From CALOBA01 sp942491465 (GTDB lineage: Bacteria; Pseudomonadota; Gammaproteobacteria; Chromatiales; Chromatiaceae): a stretch of DNA of 43,248 nucleotides. Under the pieces are notes generated by a model, which did not search any database, was not told the origin of the DNA, and saw only the letters and a list, made by a program, of their open reading frames with translations. Positions 15,402 to 23,014 of this stretch are shown here, piece after piece; position 1 is the stretch's first letter; the number at the start of each line of letters is the position of its first letter. A program made the translations under genes and the position numbers. The DNA is taken from the NCBI GenBank assembly GCA_942491465.1, contig CALOBA010000021.1:1-43248 (forward strand), written 5' to 3'.

Positions 15402-17887
15402 GCCGGCGGCGCGAACTCGCCGTCGTAAAAAGGCGGCAGCGGAAAGCGCAGCCGCACCTCGACGCCGGGCTGGCGCTCCACCAGATCCACGTCGCCGCCC
15501 ATGGCGCGGGTGAGCTGGCGCACCAGGGCGAGGCCGATGCCGGTGCCCTTGACGGCGTTGGTCGTCGCATTCTCCAGCCGATAGAAGAGCTGGAACACAC
15601 GCTTGCGCTGCCCGCGGGGGATGCCGGGGCCGTAGTCGCGCACACCGATCAGCAATGTTCCAACCGGGTCTTCGGTGCAGTCGATGTCGACCTGGCGCTG
15701 CTCGGCATCGGCGCTGAACTTGACGGCGTTGTCGGTGAGGTTGATCAGGATCTGGACGAAGGCGTCCGGGTCCAGGTTGAGCTGCCGCTGGGCCAGCGCC
15801 GGGCTCGGGGTCGGCAGGTCGAGCCTGAAGCCGGCCTGCGCGACGCTGGAGGCGATGCGCTCCCCGGCCAGGTCGAGCAGGTCGCCGACGGCGACCGGGC
15901 GCAGGTCGACGCGGGTCTCGTTGCGGCTCATGCGGGCGAGCTGCAGCACGTTGGCGATGAGCCTGGAGAGGCGCTCGCTCTCGTCGTGGATAAAGCGGTA
16001 GTAGTCGGCCCGGCGGGTCTCGGTGACCCAGCCCTCGCGCAGCATCTCGCTGTACATGCGGATCGAGGTCAGCGGCGTCTTCAGCTCGTGACTGACGGCG
16101 GAGACGAAGGCTTGCTGCTGGCGCACCAGGGCGATCTGCCGGGCCCCCAGTCGGTACAGCAACCAGGTGCCGAGGCAGAGCACCAGCGCCAGCGCGGCGG
16201 CCAGCCAGTGGATCAGTGCCGCCCCCGGGGGCGTCGGTAGCTGGGCGACGCTGAAGATCAGCCGCAGGGCACCGAAGGGGTCTTGGGGCCGGCCGCGGTA
16301 GAGCAGCGTGCCGCGGGGGATGCGGGCATTGCTGGCGTAGCTGCGGGCGCCCCGGTCGACGCCGGGTCCGGCATAGGCGGCGAGCACGTCGACGCCCCAG
16401 GCGACGGTCAGGTCGGCCCCGCGGCCCAGGGCCGAGCGGCGGAAGCCGTCGCCGATCAGGGCGCTCAAGAAGGCGTCGCGGTCGATCAGCGCGCCTTGGA
16501 TGAAGCGGGCGCCGTCGCGCCAGGCGTTGCGGAACAGGACGAAGTGCCCGCTGTCGAGCAGACTGAAGCGGAACGGGTCGATCTCGCTCTCGAAGGTGCG
16601 GATCGGCCGGCTGCCCTGCCCTGCCCCGGCGGTTGCGGATTGGCGCCTGCGCGGCGCCTGCGGCTCAAGCGCGGTGGCCGCTCCCCAGCCGGGGCCGGCC
16701 ATCTGATCCGGCACGGCCGAGCGCAGGCCGTCGTCGGCCAGGTCCTCCATCGGCGCCTCGGAGGCGCTGAAGCGCTTTGGTGCCCGGGTCAGTCCCTGCG
16801 CGCTGGGGACTGCGGCGCCGTCGCGATCCACCGCCGCCTTTGCCTTCAGCGCGGCAGCCCCGAGCGCATCGCCGGCCCCGACATCGGCCTTGAACCGCGG
16901 CACCGGCTCCGGCAGGGCGGCCAGCTCTTTGCGGCTGCGCCGCGGCGCGAGCCCGCCGAGGCCCTGCTCGGCCTGGTCGGCGCCGACCTCGGCCTTGACC
17001 GCCGCGCTCGCCTTGTCCCGGGCGCGGCGGGCGCTGTAGACATCGTCCAGCTCCAGCTCGTCCAGGCTGGCGATGGCGCCGGCCACCTGGCGTCGGCCCT
17101 GGCGCGGCGCCTCGTCGGAGCGCGCGAGCCGGTCGAAGGCGACCTGGGACTGGATGGAGGCGGGCTCGGCCTGCGCCGCGTACGGTCCCGTAGATCGCGT
17201 GGCGACCGGTTGATCCGCGGGCCGCGGGGCAACGGATTCCTCGATGACGGGTGCGGGCGAGGCGAACGCGGCGGCAGGTGCCATCTCCAAGGCCGCCGCC
17301 TCGCGTCCCGCCGACGCCAGCTTGCGCTCGGCGTCCTCGTCGGCGCTTGCGGCAATCTGCTCCTCCATCGGTGGCGGCAGCACCCGCGGCACCAGGGCGT
17401 TCTGATCGAGGATGGTGCTGATGCGCTCCTCCAGCGCCTGTCGGCCTGGCAATTCCTCGGCCGGGATGCCGTAGCGGCCCACGTCGGTGCCGTCGCGCGG
17501 CAGCAGCGGCGTGCTCAACCGACCCCGGTCGTCGACCTGGAACCAACCGATCAGCCCGGGGATGGGCACCGCGGGCTCATCGCTCGGCGGGAAGGCCGAC
17601 AGCGGCGAGCGGGCGACGAAACCGGCGCTGGGGTCGCCGGCCAGGGTCAGGAACGCGAAGTCGGTGAACGACCGGGCATCGGCGGCGCGGATCAGCGCCC
17701 CGAGACGGCCGTCGATGCCGGCCACCAGTTCCTCGGCGGCGAGCTGGGACTGGCGCAGGGCCTCCCACTTGAGCTGGTCGTAAGCCTTCAGCGTCAGCAG
17801 GCCCGCCGGCAGCGCCAGCGCGCAAAAGAACAGCGCCAACCACAGCCGCAGCCGACGCAGGTCGCGCCGGCGGGGGGAGGCGGCCAT
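15383..17887 (-). CDS. Sensor histidine kinase with long low-complexity insertion
   Basis: An 834-residue membrane kinase. A first membrane segment (WLALFFCALALPAGLLTL, about 15-35) is followed by a large predicted periplasmic part, a second segment near 560-580 (HWLAAALALVLCLGTWLLY), then HisKA with the phospho-His in SAVSHELKTPLTS near residue 600 and HATPase_c (DNAVKFS, DYGPGIP, GTGIGLAL). No obvious HAMP domain is visible. Residues about 175-430 are low complexity, rich in Ala, Pro, Arg, Asp and Glu, and look disordered; folded sequence resumes around FESEIDPFRFSLLDSGHFVLFR. It overlaps its response regulator by one base (TGATG), so the two are coupled. The opposite-strand operon (pspA-like, VWA) is the probable target. 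The stimulus is unknown, with envelope stress inferred. Confidence 0.9.
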   Translation of the reverse strand: MAASPRRRDLRRLRLWLALFFCALALPAGLLTLKAYDQLKWEALRQSQLAAEELVAGIDGRLGALIRAADARSFTDFAFLTLAGDPSAGFVARSPLSAFPPSDEPAVPIPGLIGWFQVDDRGRLSTPLLPRDGTDVGRYGIPAEELPGRQALEERISTILDQNALVPRVLPPPMEEQIAASADEDAERKLASAGREAAALEMAPAAAFASPAPVIEESVAPRPADQPVATRSTGPYAAQAEPASIQSQVAFDRLARSDEAPRQGRRQVAGAIASLDELELDDVYSARRARDKASAAVKAEVGADQAEQGLGGLAPRRSRKELAALPEPVPRFKADVGAGDALGAAALKAKAAVDRDGAAVPSAQGLTRAPKRFSASEAPMEDLADDGLRSAVPDQMAGPGWGAATALEPQAPRRRQSATAGAGQGSRPIRTFESEIDPFRFSLLDSGHFVLFRNAWRDGARFIQGALIDRDAFLSALIGDGFRRSALGRGADLTVAWGVDVLAAYAGPGVDRGARSYASNARIPRGTLLYRGRPQDPFGALRLIFSVAQLPTPPGAALIHWLAAALALVLCLGTWLLYRLGARQIALVRQQQAFVSAVSHELKTPLTSIRMYSEMLREGWVTETRRADYYRFIHDESERLSRLIANVLQLARMSRNETRVDLRPVAVGDLLDLAGERIASSVAQAGFRLDLPTPSPALAQRQLNLDPDAFVQILINLTDNAVKFSADAEQRQVDIDCTEDPVGTLLIGVRDYGPGIPRGQRKRVFQLFYRLENATTNAVKGTGIGLALVRQLTRAMGGDVDLVERQPGVEVRLRFPLPPFYDGEFAPPAHAPRM

Positions 17888-18588
17888 CAGCCCTGCACCA
17901 GCAGCCGATAGCCCACGCCGCGCACCGTCAGCAGCAGTCGGGGCTCGGCCCGGTCGGGCTCCAGCTTCTTGCGCAGCTTGGCGATGTGGATGGCCACGGT
18001 GCGGGTCTCGATGTTGGCCCGCTTCGGATAGCCCCAGACCGCGTGCAGCAGCTCATCGGCCGGCACCGGGCGATCGGCGTGGCCGGCCAGGTATTGCAAC
18101 AGCTCCATCTCGCGGCGGGTGAAGGCGATCTCGTCCCCGCCGCGGCGGGCGCGGAGGTTGTCCGCATCGATCTCGGTGCCGTCGCTGAGCCGAAACCGCG
18201 TCGGTGCCGCCGCCGTCGGCCGGGTGCGCCGCAGCACCGCCTGCACCCGCAGCACCAGCTGGGCCACCGAGAACGGCTTGGCGACGTAGTCATCGGCCCC
18301 CAGGCGCAGGCCGCGGATGATGTCCTCGTCGGCGGTGCGGGCGGTGAGCATGATGATCGGCTGCTCCGGGTCCCGGCGGCGGATGCGCTCACAGACCTCG
18401 AAGCCGTCCATCCCGGGCAGCATCAGGTCGAGCAGGATCAGGTCGAAGCTGCCGGTCAGGGCCTGGTGCAGGCCGGTCGGCCCCTCGGCGGCGGAGACCA
18501 CATCAAAGCCGTGGTAGATGAAGACGTCCTCCAGCCCGATGCGGATCGGCTCCTCGTCTTCGACGATCAGTAGGCGTGGCTTGTTCAT
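17887..18588 (-). CDS. OmpR-family response regulator
   Basis: A 233-residue DNA-binding response regulator. The receiver has the acidic pair in LLIVEDEE, the phospho-acceptor Asp54 in LILLDLMLPGMDG and the conserved Lys in DYVAKPF. The winged-helix domain (from about 135) contains FTRREMELLQYLAGHADRPV and RTVAIHIAKLRKKLEPD, ending VRGVGYRLL. The ATG at 18588 is chosen because it starts directly before the receiver fold; longer in-frame starts add an unrelated N-terminus. It precedes the kinase gene. GTAAA repeats upstream are candidate binding sites. Confidence 0.93.
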   Translation of the reverse strand: MNKPRLLIVEDEEPIRIGLEDVFIYHGFDVVSAAEGPTGLHQALTGSFDLILLDLMLPGMDGFEVCERIRRRDPEQPIIMLTARTADEDIIRGLRLGADDYVAKPFSVAQLVLRVQAVLRRTRPTAAAPTRFRLSDGTEIDADNLRARRGGDEIAFTRREMELLQYLAGHADRPVPADELLHAVWGYPKRANIETRTVAIHIAKLRKKLEPDRAEPRLLLTVRGVGYRLLVQG

Positions 18589-18703
18589 GTCGCTTCTCGG
18601 CGGTGCCCCTGCTGGGTCGGCGTTGCTGAAGACCGCATGGGCGCAAAGGCGCTGAATCATGCGCCCGGCAATACACAGCCTATCACCACCCACCGGCGGC
18701 AAT

Positions 18704-18756
18704 GTAAACCCCCGGTAAATCGACGCCCAAAGCGTTTACCTGTAGCTGCCTATAAG
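18704..18756 (+). promoter_or_regulatory. Candidate response-regulator boxes and pspA-like promoter
   Basis: Two direct GTAAA repeats (18704-18708 and 18715-18719) are spaced 11 bp start to start, about one helical turn as OmpR-type dimers prefer. An inverted TTTAC follows at 18735-18739. TATAAG at 18751-18756 would serve as -10 for the pspA-like operon, with no good -35, as expected for an activated promoter. The region lies between the regulator gene and the operon, so it could control both. Confidence 0.5.
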
Positions 18757-18778
18757 CCCCGCGGGAACCTCCCTAGAC

Positions 18779-18797
18779 TGAAGTCATCCGCACTTCA
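18779..18797 (+). other. 5' leader hairpin before the pspA-like gene
   Basis: TGAAGT and ACTTCA enclose a 7-base loop in the leader RNA, ending 9 bases before the GGAGGA Shine-Dalgarno. It may modulate translation or protect the 5' end; no known RNA family was recognised. Confidence 0.35.
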
Positions 18798-18818
18798 ACC
18801 CCGAACGGAGGACACCCG

Positions 18819-19367
18819 ATGGCATTGATCACCCGACTCGGCCGCCTGCTGCGGGCGGATCTTAACGCGGTCATGGACCGGCTCGAAGAGCCCGGCATCC
18901 TGCTCGCCCAGTCGGTGCGCGAGATGGAGGCCGGTCTGGCCGATGACGAGGCGGCGCTGGCCAAGCTGCGCCGACAACGCGAGCGCACCCGCCCACGCCA
19001 GGCGCAGCTGGACCAGGCCCTGGCCGGCATCGGCGACGAGCTGGCCGTCTGCCTGGACACCGACGCCGAAGACCTGGCCCGCGGCCTGCTGCGCCGACGG
19101 CTGGAGACGACTCGTGCCCGCGATCAGCTCGGCAGGCAAGGCGACGAACTCGACGCTCGCATCCGCGCCCTGGACGAGCGCGTGCGCAGCCGTCGCGAGC
19201 AGCTCGCCGCAACCCGTGCCCGCGCCGAGACGGCGCTGGCGGATGATCCCTCCACCCCTGCGACCACCGGCCCGCAAGGCGGCTGGGCCGATCCGGCCCC
19301 GATCGTCACCGACGCCGACGTCGAGATCGCCCTGCTGGCGGAGAAGCGGCGCAGGGGGTCGGCATGA
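18819..19367 (+). CDS. PspA/IM30 family protein
   Basis: A 182-residue, largely coiled-coil protein of the PspA/IM30 (ESCRT-III-like) family, whose members coat and stabilise the inner face of the cytoplasmic membrane. It opens ALITRLGRLLRADLNAVMDRLEEPGILLAQSVREME, matching the amphipathic helix and first coiled coil of PspA. Long heptad-like segments follow to about 145, then a short acidic tail. At 182 residues it is shorter than E. coli PspA (222). No pspF, pspB or pspC is nearby. The ATG has GGAGGA seven bases upstream, and its stop codon overlaps the next start (ATGA), so the genes are coupled. Control by the divergent two-component system is inferred. Confidence 0.85.
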   Translation: MALITRLGRLLRADLNAVMDRLEEPGILLAQSVREMEAGLADDEAALAKLRRQRERTRPRQAQLDQALAGIGDELAVCLDTDAEDLARGLLRRRLETTRARDQLGRQGDELDARIRALDERVRSRREQLAATRARAETALADDPSTPATTGPQGGWADPAPIVTDADVEIALLAEKRRRGSA

Positions 19368-19921
19368 ACGGCGCCCGGCCCATCGGCTTTCTCGAAGGCG
19401 TCGCCGTGGCGCTGCTCGCGGCCTTGGCCGCCGGCGCCGGCTGGGTGCTGCTTCGGCTGCTGTTCAGCCCGGCGCAGACGCTGCCCCTGCTGATCACCGG
19501 GCTCGGCCTCGGCTACCTACTGTATCTGCTGGCGCGGACCGATGACCGCACCGGGCGCATCAGTGCGGTCGTCGCCTGGGCGCTGATCAGCAGCGCCACG
19601 CTGATCCTGGCCCCGACGCTGGCCCTGCCGGTGCAGCTCGGGCTGCTCTGGCTGGTCCGCTCGCTGTACCACCAGCAGGGGCTGATCGGTGCCGGTCTCG
19701 ACCTCGGGCTCTGGCTGTTCGGCCTCGGCGGTGCGCTTTGGGCCATGGACGCCGGCGCCGGCATCGCCCTGGCGGTGTGGACGGCTCTGCTGATCCAGGC
19801 CCTGTTCCCGATGATCCCGAGCCGGCCCCACCGGCAACGCCTCGACCCCGACGCCGGACCGGACCGCTTCGAGCGCGCCCTGCGCGACGCCGAGGCCAGC
19901 CTGCGCCGGCTCGACGCCTGA
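19364..19921 (+). CDS. Integral membrane protein of the PspA-VWA operon
   Basis: A 185-residue protein with about four hydrophobic segments (near 12-32, 40-58, 68-88 and 110-150) and a short polar C-terminal tail with an Asp/Arg-rich helix (GPDRFERALRDAEASLRRLDA). No named domain was recognised. The start overlaps the PspA-like gene by four bases. Its place between a membrane-bound PspA homologue and a secreted VWA protein suggests a membrane anchor or partner for one of them, by inference only. The tail could be the cytoplasmic contact for the PspA-like protein. Confidence 0.8.
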   Translation: MNGARPIGFLEGVAVALLAALAAGAGWVLLRLLFSPAQTLPLLITGLGLGYLLYLLARTDDRTGRISAVVAWALISSATLILAPTLALPVQLGLLWLVRSLYHQQGLIGAGLDLGLWLFGLGGALWAMDAGAGIALAVWTALLIQALFPMIPSRPHRQRLDPDAGPDRFERALRDAEASLRRLDA

Positions 19922-19924
19922 GCC

Positions 19925-19988
19925 CAGCCACCCAGCCACCCAGCCACCCAGCCACCCAGCCACCACCACCCAGCCACCAGCCACCACC
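19925..19988. repeat. 8-bp tandem repeat (CAGCCACC)
   Basis: Five perfect copies of CAGCCACC (19925-19964), then two ACC units, a sixth copy (19971-19978) and partial copies. The array fills the gap between the membrane-protein stop codon and the AGGAG of the VWA gene. Tandem octamers can change copy number by slippage; here that would alter only the leader length. Confidence 0.85.
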
Positions 19989-20009
19989 AAGCAGACAGGA
20001 GCATCTCCC

Positions 20010-21362
20010 ATGAAGACCCACCGTTTCCAGCTCACCGGCTCGCGATTCCCGCGCATCGGCCGCACCGCCACGCGCCTGATCGGCGCCACCTTGTTCGTTG
20101 CCACCGCCGCGGCACTGACCTGGTTACCCGCCCTGGAGCGGGCCGTCGCCGATGCGCCCCGGAACGCCAACCCGCCCATCCCCGGCCTGCCCGGCGCGCA
20201 ACAGCCCGCCGAGCAGGCCCCGGTCATCGAGGCCGTCTTTGTCCTCGACACCACCGGCAGCATGGGCGGGCTGATCCAGGCCGCGAAGGACAAGATCTGG
20301 TCCATCGCCTCCACCATGGCCGCCGCCGACCCGGCGCCGATCATCCGCATGGGCCTGGTCGCCTACCGCGACCGAGGCGATGACTACGTGACACGCGTAG
20401 TCGACCTCTCCCCGGATCTGGACGCCATCCACGCCGAGCTGTTCCAGCTCCAGGCCAACGGCGGCGGTGACGGCCCCGAGAGCGTCAATCAGGCCCTGCA
20501 CGAGGCCCTACATCAGATCTCCTGGGGCCAGGAGGCGCAGACCTACCGGGTCATCTTCCTGGTCGGCGACGCCCCGCCGCACATGGACTATGCGGACGAC
20601 GTGAAGTACCCGAAGACCCTGACCCTGGCCGAGCAGCGCGGCATCCGCGTCAACGCCATCCAGTGCGGCAGCTCCAGCGACACCACGCGGCGCTGGCAGC
20701 AGATCGCCCAGCTCGGCAACGGCGCCTACTTCCAGGTCGACCAGGACGGCGGCGCGGTCGCCGCGGCCAGCCCCTACGACGACGAGCTGGCCGAGCTGTC
20801 CGCCGAGCTCGACGCCACCCGTATCTACTACGGCAGCAAGGCCGAACGCACGGAGCGCAAGGCCAAGCGCGACGCCAGCGCGAGGGTGCTTGCCGAGGCC
20901 CCGGCCCCGGTGCTCGCCCGCCGCGCCGCCTTCGCCGCCAGCAAGAGCGGCGACAGCGCCATCTTCGGCGACAAGGAGCTGGTGGAAGAGGTCGCCGCCG
21001 GTCGCCTCGCCGTCGACGACATCCCCGCCGACGAGCTGCCCGAGCCGCTGCAGGCCCTCTCCCCCGAGGAGCAGCGCCAAACCCTGGCCGAAACGTCCGA
21101 GCGGCGGGATCGGATCAAGTCACGCATGACCGAGGTCGCCGAGGAGCGGGCGCGCTGGATGCGTGAAAAGGTCGCCGCCGACGGCGGTGCCGAGGACTCC
21201 CTGGACCACAAGCTGTTCGACGCCGTGCGCACCCAGGCCGGCGCAGCCGGACTCGACTACGACGGCGCGGCGGCCCTCGGCCTATTGAAGCGACCTCGGT
21301 ATCGGAAATTTCCGATGTCGAGCACGGCGGATTCCGAAACCTGGAGGGTTGAATTCCCCTAG
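20010..21362 (+). CDS. Secreted VWA domain protein
   Basis: A 450-residue protein with a long N-terminal signal-like segment (hydrophobic core ATRLIGATLFVATAAALTWL at about 20-39) and a von Willebrand factor A domain at about 72-270. The metal-ion site begins VFVLDTTGSMGG (Asp80), followed by LVAYRDRGDDYV and VIFLVGDAPPHMD. After the VWA domain comes a charged helical region (KAERTERKAKRDASARVL) and a C-terminal domain ending near LDHKLFDAVRTQAGAAGLDYD. The last 25 residues contain a perfect 16-bp DNA palindrome (21301-21316) and are unlike the rest, so the original C-terminus may have been altered. It is the third gene of the PspA-like operon; the partner bound by the VWA domain is unknown. 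Confidence 0.85.
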   Translation: MKTHRFQLTGSRFPRIGRTATRLIGATLFVATAAALTWLPALERAVADAPRNANPPIPGLPGAQQPAEQAPVIEAVFVLDTTGSMGGLIQAAKDKIWSIASTMAAADPAPIIRMGLVAYRDRGDDYVTRVVDLSPDLDAIHAELFQLQANGGGDGPESVNQALHEALHQISWGQEAQTYRVIFLVGDAPPHMDYADDVKYPKTLTLAEQRGIRVNAIQCGSSSDTTRRWQQIAQLGNGAYFQVDQDGGAVAAASPYDDELAELSAELDATRIYYGSKAERTERKAKRDASARVLAEAPAPVLARRAAFAASKSGDSAIFGDKELVEEVAAGRLAVDDIPADELPEPLQALSPEEQRQTLAETSERRDRIKSRMTEVAEERARWMREKVAADGGAEDSLDHKLFDAVRTQAGAAGLDYDGAAALGLLKRPRYRKFPMSSTADSETWRVEFP

Positions 21363-22289
21363 AAGACGCAGGGATCAACGCGTAACCTTATTCACGAACG
21401 GAACAGCACGGCGCGGCGCAGCGGAGGGCCACCGAGCAACGGATCGCCAGGGAAGCAAAGCAGGGAAGGATCGCCAGGGAAGCCACGGATCACCAGGGAA
21501 GCAATGGATCACCAGGGAAGCAATGGATCGCCAGGGAATGGCCAGGAGCACGCCGACAAGGACCGGACAGGGATTCGCCCGCAACGGAGCAACGTCGGCA
21601 GCGGAGCCACAGGGACCGGCAGGACCCGGCACGGAGCAAGCCGGCAAGGACCGGCACGGAAACGGGGCGAAGCCACGGCGGCAGGGATCGGCGCCGGCAC
21701 AACGGAGCGGTGCAAGGGACCAGGAGTCTCCGGGACGAGACAAACAGGATCGGGAACATGCATGGAGCCCGCGGCCGGATGCCGCCGCAACGTCGGGATG
21801 ACGGTCGACAGGGAATGCCGACAAACAGGGATGGTCAAGCCGGGAAGCCCAGGCACAAGGGATGCGCCATTGCTACGACGAAGCAACCGCGACGGAACGC
21901 GCAACTGCAAAGGGAGCGTGGTGACGGGGGTCACCGACCGCGCGCAGGGAGCGCCGCAGGGAGCGATCACTTCAACAACGGAGCCAGCACCACCGGTCAC
22001 GCGGTATCGCAGCAGGACGCCCATTCTACTCAGGCTTAGGCGGGCCGCGGGAGGCGGCAGTCGAGCGGCCAGGGACGGTGCCACCAGGGACGACGCTCAG
22101 GCAATGGGACAGGGACCTGACGGATCAACAGCAGTGCGGCACCAAGGACGTGCTCCGGCATCGCCGCAACGGCATGGCCCGATTCTACGGCAAGACATTG
22201 ATCCGGCCGGGTGACCCAAGGTCCCCGGCCTTCTTGTTGTTGGAGCCTGCGACGATCAGCCCGTCAGCTTGAAGGCGCCGTCGCGCGGG
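21363..22289. repeat. Gene-poor purine-rich region with 19-bp tandem repeats
   Basis: About 930 bases lack a credible gene. A 19-bp unit, GGATCRCCAGGGAAGCMAY, occurs at 21441 and then in tandem from 21468 to 21543 (four clear copies and a decaying fifth). The rest is a degenerate, A/G-rich sequence in which CAGGGA and GCAACGGA-like words recur. Open frames exist on both strands (for example minus 21509-22084), but their translations are repeat-like with no recognised motif. Decayed repeat DNA or an untranslated RNA are both possible. Confidence 0.6.
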
Positions 22290-22592
22290 TCAACGATAGA
22301 TCGCGCTGGCCACGCCGTTGGTGACTGAGACCGAGATGAAGCCGACGCCCGGATCGCGACAGAGGTAGGACAGGCTGACGATGGTGGTCACGCGCCGGTC
22401 ACCGAGGGAGTCGGAGATGACCCCGGCGCTGGACGCCCGCGGCTGCTGCGGACGACAGCCGCAGGCCACCAGTTCGCCGCTGCTCATGCCCACCTCCGGC
22501 AAGCAGCCGGAGGTGCGCTGGGCCGAGCCGGCGCCGCAGCCGGCGAGCAACAGCAGGGCGCACGGCAGGATCAGCCGAATCAGGGTCGGCAC
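22290..22592 (-). CDS. Small Cys-rich lipoprotein
   Basis: A 100-residue protein with a lipoprotein signal: hydrophobic PTLIRLILPCALLLLAGC, with the lipobox LLAGC placing the modified Cys at about residue 19. The mature part is about 82 residues and has four further Cys (GCLPEVG, VACGC, YLCRDPG), which may pair in the periplasm. It has no recognised domain. The middle RVTTIVSLSYLC and the end GVGFISVSVTNGVASAIYR look like short beta strands. It lies four bases after the 61-residue protein gene and is probably cotranscribed. Confidence 0.7.
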   Translation of the reverse strand: MPTLIRLILPCALLLLAGCGAGSAQRTSGCLPEVGMSSGELVACGCRPQQPRASSAGVISDSLGDRRVTTIVSLSYLCRDPGVGFISVSVTNGVASAIYR

Positions 22593-22596
22593 GCGC

Positions 22597-22782
22597 CTAG
22601 TCGTGCTCCACTTCTTCGAGCGCTCGCTTCAAGGTATCGAAGATCAGCCGACGGGCCTCGGCCTCGTCGAGCTCGGGGACCTCCCAAGCCATAATGCGAC
22701 AGTATTTCTTGACCAAGTGGCGCACGTCGTGCACCAACTCGCCCTGATAGCGGGTAATCTCAATCTGCTCCAAGTCGGTCAT
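22597..22782 (-). CDS. Small hypothetical protein (61 aa)
   Basis: A 61-residue acidic, helical protein (ITRYQGELVHDVRHLVKKYCRIMAWEVPELDEAEARRLIFDTLKRALEEVEHD). The ATG at 22782 has GGAGG eight bases upstream, and third positions are GC-rich, which supports coding; an upstream in-frame ATG at 22899 has no such support. There is no membrane segment or known motif. It shares a strand with, and lies four bases before, the lipoprotein gene, and is divergent from the DegQ gene. Confidence 0.65.
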   Translation of the reverse strand: MTDLEQIEITRYQGELVHDVRHLVKKYCRIMAWEVPELDEAEARRLIFDTLKRALEEVEHD

Positions 22783-23014
22783 GGCGGGCCTCCGCGCGTG
22801 GCGCTGGTGATATGACATCGAAGCCGAGGCCGACCGACTCGAACAAAGCCGGCGGCTGGCGTCGCGCACGTTAAGTCGGACGCGCGCGCTTGGCAACAAA
22901 AAACCACGACGAGCGACGCATTACCGATCGTTAACCCGGCTGCAACGGCGGGGTAACGGCTCGACCACCAGTATGATCGGGAACGAAGACACCCGAAATC
23001 GAGGTCCGATCACG

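Noticed and set aside
18819..21362. The PspA operon read as a classical psp operon
   Set aside because: No pspF, pspB, pspC or other known partners are present, and the regulator is a two-component system.
21441..21543. 19-bp tandem repeats considered as a CRISPR array
   Set aside because: The units are directly adjacent with no spacers of regular length, and no cas genes are present.
21375..22084. Minus-strand frames in the repeat region (149 and 191 codons)
   Set aside because: The products are repeat-derived (for example FPGDPLLPW) with no recognisable domain and no Shine-Dalgarno; kept only as part of the repeat finding.
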